From Ypsolopha sequella (lineage: Eukaryota; Arthropoda; Insecta; Lepidoptera; Ypsolophidae), in contig OW204000.1 of assembly GCA_934047225.1 (NCBI GenBank), forward strand, positions 16,882,001-16,946,000: a DNA stretch of 64,000 bases. The letters run 5' to 3'. This document shows positions 26,889 to 37,900 of the stretch, piece after piece; positions within the stretch are counted from its first letter, which is position 1; the number at the start of each line of letters is the position of its first letter. The notes beneath the pieces are model-generated. The model was given only the letters and a program-made list of their open reading frames with translations. It made no database searches and had not been told where the DNA came from. Position numbers and translations under genes: made by a program.

Positions 26889-29318
26889 ATGTCTCAAACA
26901 ACGCTTACAGCCTTCTTCACTAGCAGAAAAAGGGCTGCTACCGATGACATCTTTAGCTCTAAATCTAAGAAATCCCACATTGAACGGTCAAAAGAAACAA
27001 AATCAGGACAAAGAACTCCTACAATCTGCCCAGTTAAGGGAATTGAACCTACTGAAGATGTGAAAATTCAAAGTGCCTTGGAGAAGACCGTGAGTACAGT
27101 GAAGATACGTGAAGGGAAAAAAAAAGATGAACATGAACCATCATCCTCTAAAAAACTAGCAGAGAATGAGAAAACTGGAGTGGCTTTTGCTAAGAAAGTG
27201 AATGCTAACAATGTAGGTGTGAAACAATCCTCCAAATCGGAGGTTGTGAGTGTAGCTCGCCAAGATCTCAGCCTGGGTGACATCAGGAAGAAGCTTGCGA
27301 GTAGTTCCCGTCTCGCCGAGCTCCGGGCGACCGCCGATCGCCTCAGCAAGGGCATCCAGCACCTGCGGGAGACAACAGACCAAAAAAACCTCAAACATTT
27401 CAAGTCCCTTGATCTGGAAGTACCTCAAAGGTATATTTTGCTATGTTTACCTGTTTCCTAGTTATGTAGGTTGTTCAATTAAATCTGGTACCAGAAGATT
27501 CTTGGTGTAGAAAAGATACATTAAAGCAAGGAAGACTTTTTTTTTTAGGTTGTTTGTTAACTATGTTACTAAAATCTAGACTATTTATTATCTAATAGCC
27601 ATTACAATACATACACTTTTTGAATGTAAGATATTAATTTCTTGTTGGTATTTAAGATAAATAAATAAATTTATAACCTTTAAAAATTCAGCTTTGCAAT
27701 TGGCATCTCGGCATTTTATAAACTCTGCATTTTTTTACTATTTCAGTCCAAGCAAAAGAGCACAGGTCCATAATGAGTTGGTGTCTCCCAGAAATGAGAA
27801 GCAGCAGTCTCCAGCTGAGCAGCGACTGCTCATGTCCCCTCGGAAGGTGGTCGTCAGCCCCATCAAGAGTCCTAGCAAGGTGAGACTTATATTTGATAAA
27901 GATAATCTTCATTGAATGATTAATTATTCTTTAGGTAACTAATTAGTCTGCATTCATCGCTATGTCATTTAATTAGTACTGTACGTTAGCTTTGTAATGT
28001 ACCGTGTACATCTACTATAGAAGAATTCCAAAAACTGTTCTCCTAACCTTGGCATGATTCACATACCATTTATAATACCTTGTTAGGGTTCCTAAAGCTA
28101 GCATTATAACTATTGTTCTTTGTGTTTTAGGTGCCAGCATACATCAGACATGCTGCACTGGCCACATCACCAACCAGTCTGCCACTGCCACATCAATACA
28201 GGTTCCTTGCTGAAATCTTTAGAGGCATGGAGACTGTGGTGTCCCTCCTTTACAACAGAAACGAAAAGATAACATTTGCGAAACTAAAACCCTCAGTCCA
28301 AGAAATGCTGAAGAGAAACTTTACCGAGAAGCACTTAGCCCAAATAAAGCATCTAGTGCCTGATTTCTACAATTTCGAAGTGCAGAAGATCAAAAATTTC
28401 AGCACATCATCCCACAAGGAATCCTATGAACTGATTGTGACCCCTAATTTTCCCAATGACATTAAAGGCATGAACCCAACTGTCCTTTTAGAAAGACGCA
28501 GATACTTCTATGATACCCTCTTGCAACTGGTAAAGAAACATCACTCTCAGTACTTACTGACTCTAGATCCCCCCATGGTCATCCCAGACAGCAAACTCAC
28601 TCGCTGGCATCCAGAGTTTGAACTAGAAAAAGTGACAGAAGTTGAAAGTGCTAAGTTGCCAGAGATGCCCCATACTGAAAAGTACTCATCTGCACAAGAC
28701 GTCCTTGCTAAGGCTCGTGAACTTTTTAAATGCAACACTAAGATGGAGAGAGCTTTGGAGAAACTAGCTCATGCCCAAGCTAGAGGTCTGACAGATCAGG
28801 AGAAAGCAGTAACTGGTATACAAGACAAATCATCAAAAAGTATCTCCAATGCTGGCACACAGACTTGCCAATCTTCTGCACAACCTTCTTCAAGTGGAGT
28901 TACTATCCTTAATCCTGCCCTTCGGAACCTGCCAGCATCTCTACTTGAGAAAGTAAAGGCTAGGCAAGCTGCTAAAGCTTTAGAAGCTATGACAAGATCT
29001 GCAGAATGCGATCAGAAGTATCTTATCTACAGCCGCTTGCCAGACCTCGCAAGGACTTTAAGAAACATATTTGTAACTGAAAGAAAGAATGTTTTGGCTT
29101 TGAACATAATCCTCTCTAAACTTGACAATAGCTTTAAAGCCAATGTCTCGGCAAGTGATCTACAAAAAGATATCAAGGTGCTTACAGAAGAAGCCCCTGA
29201 ATGGGTTAAGCTACATGACATTCGAAACACCTCTTATTTAAAATTGGATCGAAACACTGATCTAAAAGCTGTTATTTCTAAGTTAGACATGTTGGCTGAC
29301 AAGTACAAAGCTGATTAG
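26889..29318 (+). CDS. Cdt1: DNA replication licensing factor Cdt1 / double parked, three exons
   Basis: Exons are 26889-27430, 27747-27879 and 28131-29318, all with GT-AG junctions and an open frame throughout (620 residues). Cdt1 loads the MCM2-7 helicase on ORC/Cdc6-marked origins in G1 and is blocked by geminin. Residues 3-10 (QTTLTAFF) form a PIP box with basic residues just after it (TSRKR), the arrangement of a PIP degron read by CRL4-Cdt2 on PCNA. Exon 2 is packed with Ser-Pro sites (MSPRK, VSPIK, KSPSK) and an RLL triplet that could serve as a cyclin-binding motif. Exon 3 begins the conserved geminin-binding winged helix (LPLPHQYRFLAEIFRGME, from about residue 242). The MCM-binding winged helix occupies about 526-620 (SRLPDLARTLRNIFVTE onward). 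The N-terminal third is low-complexity and charged, as in other Cdt1 proteins. The start is the first ATG and gives the PIP box at the extreme N-terminus, which supports it. Confidence 0.93.
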
Positions 29319-29473
29319 TTAATTTATACATAATCATAAACTAAATTTATACATAACCATAAACTACTTAATAATGCTGAAGCTGACTGTTAAGACTGAT
29401 AGATAAACCTTTTTAAATCGTCGCAGATTTTTAGATAGTAATTAACAAATTACACTCAAATTGTTAAGATATA

Positions 29474-29870
29474 AAGGTAGATCGTTAATCGCTTAGCGCT
29501 AAGTGCATAACTTAACTTTGTTTTTCTTGTTAAGAAATAAAAAATTTAAAAACTTTTTGGTCTGTGGTAATTGACGCTAATAGTTCAGTATTAGTCAGGT
29601 TTATGAAGAATTAGTTTGAAATTTAATGCACAATTAGTCATGATCTTGTCCAAACAAAGTTAAAACAGCATTTTAAGTTGGTTTTGAAAAAATCATGACT
29701 TACATGTGTGTACAATTTCAAAAACTCATGCTTTATAAACCTCACTAATACTGAACTATTGGCGTCAATTGCCACAGACCAAAGGGTTTTCAATTTTTTT
29801 AGTTTTTAACAAAAAAAACAAGGTTAAGTTATGCACTTCGCCCTAAGCGACTGGCGTTTAACCTTAATTA
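29474..29870. mobile_element. Palindromic MITE overlapping the Cdt1 3' end
   Basis: The arms share GTGCATAACTTAAC, TTTGGTCTGTGG and AATTGACGC...AATAGTTCAGTATTAGT with their complements across about 395 bp. A truncated copy of the same family lies at 45920-46155. Confidence 0.82.
29536..29541 (+). terminator. Candidate Cdt1 poly(A) signal AATAAA
   Basis: This is the first AATAAA after the Cdt1 stop codon, about 220 bases downstream. It lies inside the left arm of an inverted-repeat element (29474-29870), so the signal may be transposon-derived. Transcript ends were not available. Confidence 0.4.
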
Positions 29871-31699
29871 GAAATATGTTCTTTAAATTATAGTAGAATT
29901 GTAGGTTTTAATTATCATCTTGTTTTTCTAGACTCTCAAATTAGTAGATTATAGACATTCAAATTGATCGACGACATACTTCATTTTTTATGATCATGTA
30001 AAATGTTTTTTCAGGACATCTTCGCAATTGGTAGGTAGACATTTTGAATTTTAATTATTGTGTTACAATCTAACGTTATTTTTTTTCTACTTTTTACTGT
30101 GTGGTATTTTCTTCTTGAATAAAATTTTGCAAACTGTAAAATTATTCTTATTAATCATCCCGCTCAGCTGTCATATAAATGCTTTGGGTTTTTGTGACGT
30201 CCTGATGGCTATGATCTCAATGAAACTTTGCACACATCTTAATATATGTTTCCCTTTGCCCCCGCACCGCACTCCGACCCATCTCTCATCAAGAGGTGCA
30301 AGATGGCGAGATATTCAAAAAGCGCCGAATTTGTAAAATGGTTTCAGGTAAAAACTGTTTTTCATGAAACTGTAACGGTGTTACTACAAAACGGTGTTTA
30401 ACTTTAGACAGTGTTTAAATCTGTTGCTGTCTTTTTTTTACGATATGAAAGAAAAGGCGACAACAACAGATTTAAACACTGTCTAAAGTTAAACATCGTT
30501 TTGTAGTAACACAGTAACTGTTTATTTATAGAATATTGTATAAACTTAGTCTTCTTAACATGAACGACGTCTGTATTTCCCTCTTTTTTAATTTCCAGTA
30601 TAGATACAAATTATACGACTTCTAAACTTTGCGTAAAAACTATGCAATATTTACGATATCATGACAGCTAATTATGATGGTGTTTCATCAAATTTTGCTT
30701 TTTGGGCTATATAGAGACGTAGCCAGATGTGTAAACATATTTAAATTATCCCTACATTTATTTTAGCCCGAAAATAAAATAGTAGTTTATGCTACAAGGG
30801 CGAAAAGGAATAAATTACGAGGACGATTTAAAACACGAGCATAGCGAGTGTTTTACACGTAACCGAGTAATTTATTGCTCTTGCGCCCGTGTATCATACT
30901 ACGTTTTTCAATGCATAGTGTGAGGAAATAATAAAATATAATATTGTGAACTTTAAATTATGATTAGCTCAAAAAGACTGTATCCAGAGCCGTTAAACAG
31001 TGGAAAAAAACTATAACATTTATGGTACACAGGAAAGGCTGCAGGTTAGCCAACCATTGCAAATAAATTAAAAAAATAATAATAATAAAGCCCTAGGGCA
31101 AAATAATCGACTTTCTGTTCGGTTTTGATGCAGTGGGCCTTTACGGGCGCTTGCATTGAAAATAATATTATGATAGTGGTCTTTGTCATAATAGTAGTTA
31201 GTATAATTTCCTAACTTATGTTATGATTCCCCTAGAATTAACGCGTTAATTAGTTAATAGATGAAATGGCTGTAAAAGCAGATGGACTATATGGGACAGG
31301 TAGACAAAGGTATTTTTTTTTTTCTTCATGACATAATTTTTTCCTGTCTTGTGTTTTTTATCTCTTTATTCAATTAAAGTATAGGCTTAATTTTTACATT
31401 TAGTCATTGTAACTAATACTTATTATGAAAAAAAAGACATGATCTAGCTAAGTTTCTTGCCCTTCTTCTTAGAAAGACTAATCGAATGGGCGAAGGTAGG
31501 CATATATTTATTATACGTATTGCATATATTTATAATATTATTTATTCCTTATTCCTATATTTTTCATTGTATTCAAGTGTATTTTTTATAAAATTTAAGT
31601 AAACCCAACCTTTATTATTTCCTTGTGTATTTCCCCATATTATTATTTATTATATAAAAATATTATTTATAGACATAGATTATTTAATTATATTACATT
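29871..31699. other. Non-coding between Cdt1 and the GST cluster
   Basis: Only the MITE at 30369-30521 was recognised. The remainder is A+T-rich without credible ORFs. Confidence 0.55.
30369..30521. mobile_element. Palindromic MITE, about 150 bp
   Basis: The arms read ACTGTAACGGTGTTACTAC and GTAGTAACACAGTAACTG-like complements, with ACAGTGTTTAAATCTGTTG paired closer in. The loop is about 25 bp. Confidence 0.85.
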
Positions 31700-31818
31700 A
31701 AAACCACATTTCGATCGGGCTCACCACCCATACGTTGGGACGTAATCGTCGGTGAAACGCGGGTGTACCGAGTGTTTGAACACCTCTGACACCCGCTCGG
31801 GGATTCATGTCTTGACAA
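31700..31818 (+). mobile_element. SINE tail fragment
   Basis: GACGTAATCGTCGGTGAAAC and GCGGGTGTACCGAGTG match the 3' half of the SINE at 46572-46915. GCGGGTGT and ACACCCGC form a short hairpin. It lies about 90 bases beyond the GST copy A stop codon, in gene orientation. Confidence 0.55.
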
Positions 31819-31908
31819 TATATTTTATTTATATATTTATTATATTTTCGATCAATACGAGTATATAGGTATAATAATGTACTGTTTTATTTATTTTTTA
31901 TTTCTATT

Positions 31909-34900
31909 TTATTCTTCGGTCATAAGTTCGTAGTTGGGCGCACTTCCAGTCTTATATGCTTCAAGGAATTCAAGGAGAACTTCGTCAGGAATTAGGTACT
32001 CGGCAATAGCTGGATCCTGTTTCAGGTTGTTAAAGTACTCCAGCTGAAAAATGAATATATAAAACTTTGATTAAAGATATAAAATCCCCAAATTATTGAA
32101 AAGTCCGTATAATGTACCTAATAGTAAGATACCTATACATATTTTATATGAACTAGGGATACCTACAAGCTCTACCTACACCATATTTAGCGGAACTGAA
32201 ATGAATGTTAGTGTCGATTCGGTGTAACACGTTTTAACTAATTTACAGGACTAAACTTAATTTAAGCGTTCTCTCTGTATCAAAAAGACAAAGACAGGGC
32301 GCTTGAAATAAATTCAAATAAATTAAGTCGTGTTACACCGAATCGACATCAATATGAAAGTAATCCATAAGTGACCCTATTACTAGGGATCAATTTCATA
32401 TTGATGTCGATTCGGTGTAACACGTTTTAACTAATTTACAGGACTAAACTTAATTTAAGCGTTCCGTCTTTTTCTTTCTGTATCAAAAAGACAAAGACAG
32501 GGCGCTTGAAATAAAGTTAGTCCTGTCAAATAAATTAAGTCGTGTTACACCAAATCGACATCAATATGAAAGTAGTCCACAAGTGACCCTATTACTAGGG
32601 ATCAATTTCATATTGATGTCGATTCGGTGTAACACGTTTTAACTTATTTACAGGACTAAACTTCATTTAAGCGTTCTGTCTTTTTCTTTCTGTATCAAAA
32701 AGACAAAGACAGGGCGCTTAAAATAAGGTTAGTCCTGTCAAATAAATTAAGTCGTGTTACACCGAATCGACATCAATATGAAAGTAGTCCATAAGTGACC
32801 CTATTACTAAGGATCAATTTCATATTGATGTCGATACGGTGTAACACGTTTTAACTAATTTACAGTACTAAACTTAATTTAAACGTTCTGTCTTTTTCTT
32901 TCTGTATCAAAAAGACAAAGACAGGGCGCTTGAAATAAGATTAGTCCTGTCAAATTAATTAAGTCGTGCTACACCGAATCGACATCAATATGAAAGTAGT
33001 CCATAAGTGACCCTATTACTAGGGATCAATTTCATATTGATGTCGATTCGGTGTAACACGTTTTAACTAATTTACAGGACTAAACTTAATTTAAGCGTTC
33101 CGTCTTTTTCTTTCTGTATCAAAAAGACAAAGACAGGGCGCTTGAAATAAGGTTAGTCCTGTCAAATAAATTAAGTCGTGTTACACCAAATCGACATCAA
33201 TATGAAAGTAGTCCATAAGTGACCCTATTACTAGGGATCAATTTCATATTGATGTCGATTCGGTGTAACACGTTTTAACTAATTTACAGTACTAAACTTA
33301 AGTTAAGCGTTCTCTCTTTTTCTTTCTGTGTAAAAAAGACAAAGCCAGGGCGCTTGAAATAAGATTAGTCCTGTCAAATAAATTAAGTCGTGCTACACCG
33401 AATCGACATCAATATGAAAGTGACCCTACTACTAGGGATCAATTTCATATTGATGTCGATTCGGTGTAACACGTTTTAACTAATTTACAGGACTAAACTT
33501 AATTTAAGCGTTCCGTCTTTTTCTTTCTGTATCAAAAAGACAAAGACAGGGCGCTTGAAATAAGGTTAGTCCTGTCAAATAAATTAAGTCGTGTTACACC
33601 GAATCGACATCAATATGAAAGTAGTCCATAAGTGACCCTATTACTAGGGATCAATTTCATATTAATGTCGATTCGGTGTAACACGTTTTAACTAATTTAC
33701 AGGACTAAACTTCATTCAAGCGTTCTGTCTTTTTCTTTCTGTATCAAAAAGACAAAGACAGGGCGCTTGAAATAAGATTAGTCCTGTCAAATAAATTAAG
33801 TCGTGTTACACCGAATCGACATCAATATGAAAGTAGTCCATAAGTGACCCTATTACTAGGGATCAATTTCATATTGATGTCGATTCGGTGTAACACGTTT
33901 TAACTAATTTACAGTACTAAACTTAATTTAAGAGTTCTGTCTTTTTCTTTCTGTATCAAAAAGACAAAGACAGGGCGCTTGAAATAAGATTAGTCCTGTC
34001 AAATAAATTAAGTCGTGCTACACCGAATCGACATCAATATGAAAGTAGTCCATAAGTGACCCTATTACTAGGGTAATATAAAACCCTATAAAAAAATTGC
34101 CAAGTGCGACTCGGACTCGCACGCAACTAATGGTTCCGTACCACACAATATTACTTGGGGGTCACATGTCACAAAATTGATAACCCATGTTATTTGCAAA
34201 AATAAAATATTGCATAACCAAATAGAAAAATTTCTTCAATTTTGGTATGACGTACTCATATCTATTTTTGCTCAAAGTGAACTTATCCAAATCTAAAACT
34301 CCGTGCTTGTGTATGGTATACCCTCAGAACATTGTATTGTATACCCATATATAATGTACTCTTTGGGTATACCCATTGCCAACCAATCAGAAACACATTC
34401 GCATGACGCCATCTTGTTTGCTTATCATATTAAAAATGTTTTTTTTATTTGCTATGAATGAGGCCATAGTAATACGTATTCTATAAAAATTTTCACTGCC
34501 TACCTACAATGGCTGAAGCTGTGGACCCCTAGTGTGACCTTCAGTATCCTTCCGATACGGAACCCTAAAAAGCAGCGGGTCGTATCAGAGATACATTATT
34601 GAAGTGGATACTTCATAAGTTATTTACTCAATCACAGCATCAATCAATCCACGCATTCGCTTTTTAAAAAAAAAGATCAAGTTTGGGTAGGTACGTCAAT
34701 GCGATCAAGTAAGCGTTAACTTATCTTAAAAAAAAAAAACTAATAACGTACCTATTAACAAATAATGAACTACTTAATGAAAAACTCAAGTAATATTCTT
34801 TAATTAGAATCAAATTATCCCTTGTAAAAAAAGTTCGTCCTGGAAATGACGTTCGAGATACGAACAAAGAAATCCATTTCAAAATTGTGTAATTGTTGTG

Positions 34901-37900
34901 GACACAAATAAAACCCAAAAATTATTTTTAGTTATTTTAACCTTACTATTTATTATGCTATCATAGAATCTTTTTTTTATGAATTACTTATTTGCACTGT
35001 ACATACCTACAACTCCTTATAAAACGAAGTAATGTACTACTAGCTATTTAGTTATTTTTTCCAGAATCCCAACTAGGAACTTACATAAATAAAATAGTAT
35101 ATTTCGTGACGAGTATAAAATGGCGGATTTTGTTACCCGAGGAATGAAGCTAGTTTCGACGTGCGCCGAAGGCGAACGTCAAAAGCTTACATTCCGAGGG
35201 TAAGAAAACCCATTTTTTCTCGTTGCGAACAATACTTTTTCTACTACCTGATTTATGTATTTAAATATTTAATTTTTCCTTTCAAATTTAATGTATTTTA
35301 TGACTTTGCAAAGCGCGGCGCGGTTTTTACCTTTTCTTTTCAGGCTTCGGCCGGCGGCTATTATTTGTGGCCAGATGGTGGCCAGTATCATTTTGCGAAA
35401 AAAGAGTGTCAGACGCGATATAATCGATTATGTCGTGAGTCGGACCGCAGGGAATTTTGATTGTAAAGACAAACTAAGGACGTCAAAGAGTACCTAATTT
35501 AGCATGAAATGAAGACAAACGTCAAAAAGAACATAATTTTGCAATAAATGAAATTTCAATACGATATTTCAAACAGACCTGATAGTCATTCCGCAACGGG
35601 GCCCGGAAAGTTCGATTTTCAAAACTAATTTCGAGTATTAAATGGAACTTTTTCATAAAGGTAGTAGAAAAAAATAATTATATTTTATACGCGATATTTT
35701 AAGTTTTCCATATTGTGAACAGACAGACCGATGTCAAAGAAAAATTAAATGGCGTGAAAACAAATGAATCACTAAATTCGAAACACAAATACACAAGCCT
35801 AAATTTGAAATAAATTTGAATTTGGAATTCGTAGCCAAAAGCCAGTTTGAGATCAAAGTGGCCAGTTTGACAAAACGCCGATTTCATAATACTAATTTTG
35901 CATTGGAGAGTTCTTGCTTGAGTAAAACTGTAGATTGTAGGATTTCCTCTGCTTGAGCATACGATTTTTTAAGAGTTTTCGTAATAAATAACGTTAATTT
36001 AGTACCAAAAAATATAATTGTAAATAACTAACCAGTAACTTGTACTTGTCTGCGTCAATTTTCAATCGTTTGTCCCACTTCTGCAGCGGCACCAACCTTT
36101 CAAACCAAGGCCAGGTCATATAGTCAGCAAAACCTGGCTCCGATCCACCCAAGAACTTGGTGCCTCGGCTCTTTAGCTGGTCTTGAACTAAGTCAAGGGC
36201 CTTGTTCAGAGCAGTAACGGAGTCTTCGGTGATGCCGTCTGGGTTTCGGATCAACTTCAATAATATGCCTTGGACCTGAAATTATAAATTCGTCATTTAT
36301 TGTTTATTTTTTAGTAGGTACGGTACATAAGTAATTGTTGGTATAGGTGGTAGAGCTGATGGAGGTACTGTGAAGAACACCATCTTACTAACAAGCCTCC
36401 CCGGAGTTATTCGGAGGAGAGTAAGAAGACAGCTCTAGGCATAACCAGGGGGCTCATCATGACTGGGACCGATTTATGGCGGTATGACGGACGGACAACG
36501 AAGTAACGGAGTCTCACCATAAAGGTTCCTTTTGTAACTTTTAGGTACTACGGAACCCTAAAAAGGAACTAAAATTTCAAACAATGTTTACGCATAAGTA
36601 TCGTTATCTACTTAGAAATTTTGTTAAATTACACAAATAGGTAATATTACTCACAGCAGCACAAGCTTCCACAATAATCTTGTCATAAGCTCTTGTTATT
36701 GGGTCCTTCGATAACAATGGTCTTTGTGGATATACCTCGTCCAAATATTCAACTGTCACTAGACTCTCGTAGATCGATACTCCCTCTTTGATCTCTAATG
36801 CTGGCACTTTACCTAGAAACGAAAAGGATTTTTATCCAGCTGGAAGAACCATCAACATATAATGAAGTGTCCTTTGCAATATAACAATGTACTCTGTGGT
36901 CTTTTGCTTGCAGGCAGATGAACCTGTCTTCAATCAAGGGGCAGGTAGTCGGCAACGACCTTGACTCAACTTGTATCGGTACAAATATCGAAAGAGCTAT
37001 TTTGGAATAACGTTTATATCAGCGCGCACTGCATTACGATGTCGCTGGGTCTCTGGAGAAAATAATTCTTTTCACATGGACGCGATGAACGGAAAAAAGT
37101 TTCCATAAATTATTTTTCTAAACAATATTTTCTTTGTATTTTAGTGCAAGAACCATACAAATACCATTAGTGGTTCCAAAGAAATAACCAATTTTACCTA
37201 ATTTTAGTCTAAAAACAGCTTGACTTTGAACAATACTTTCATACTGTTCTTTTAACGCAAGAATAATTTCTTTGTGTTAAAGTTTCCGCAACTTTATTTT
37301 TACGTCTAGTATATAGATTTTTTGGCTCCCAGGACCAACTTCGTTTACAGTTGCCGTGATGGATCTTGAGCCCTGTGATAGTTGGGGTGCAAATGCACCG
37401 CATATACCATCCTCTGTCAAACATACCAGGGACACATTTGGGACGTAATAATCGTCGGTGAAAAGCGGGTGTACCAAATGTGGACTGTGACTTGTTAAAA
37501 GGTTAATCGAACCTCTGTCCTGACCACTTACAGAGTCTCCAGTATGAATTTGGCTGTATCGATCATAGTCACTACATGTATTGTTTTTGGGTTTACGATC
37601 GCTACCAACTTATGTGCTAAATCTAGATTTAAATATTCATCGAAAACGGTCGTGTTCGACGTTCCTGACGGCAACTGTATTTTTATTAAAAACATTTCTT
37701 TGCTTACCAAAGGCGCTCTTGGCAGTCAGCCACTCTGGCTTCTCGAACAGATTAATGTTCACGATCTCGTAGTCGATTTGTTTGGCGTTGAGGGCCAGCA
37801 CTGTTCTCTGGGCGTAGGGACAGTACCGCATGTTGTACAGACGAAGCTTGCCGGTGTACGGCGGCAGAGGGTCCCCTGAAATTTCAACCTCTCATTTTAC

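Noticed and set aside
32211..34073. CRISPR-like or gene-family reading of the 212-bp repeats
   Set aside because: The units are palindromic MITE sequence with no unique spacers and no open frames.
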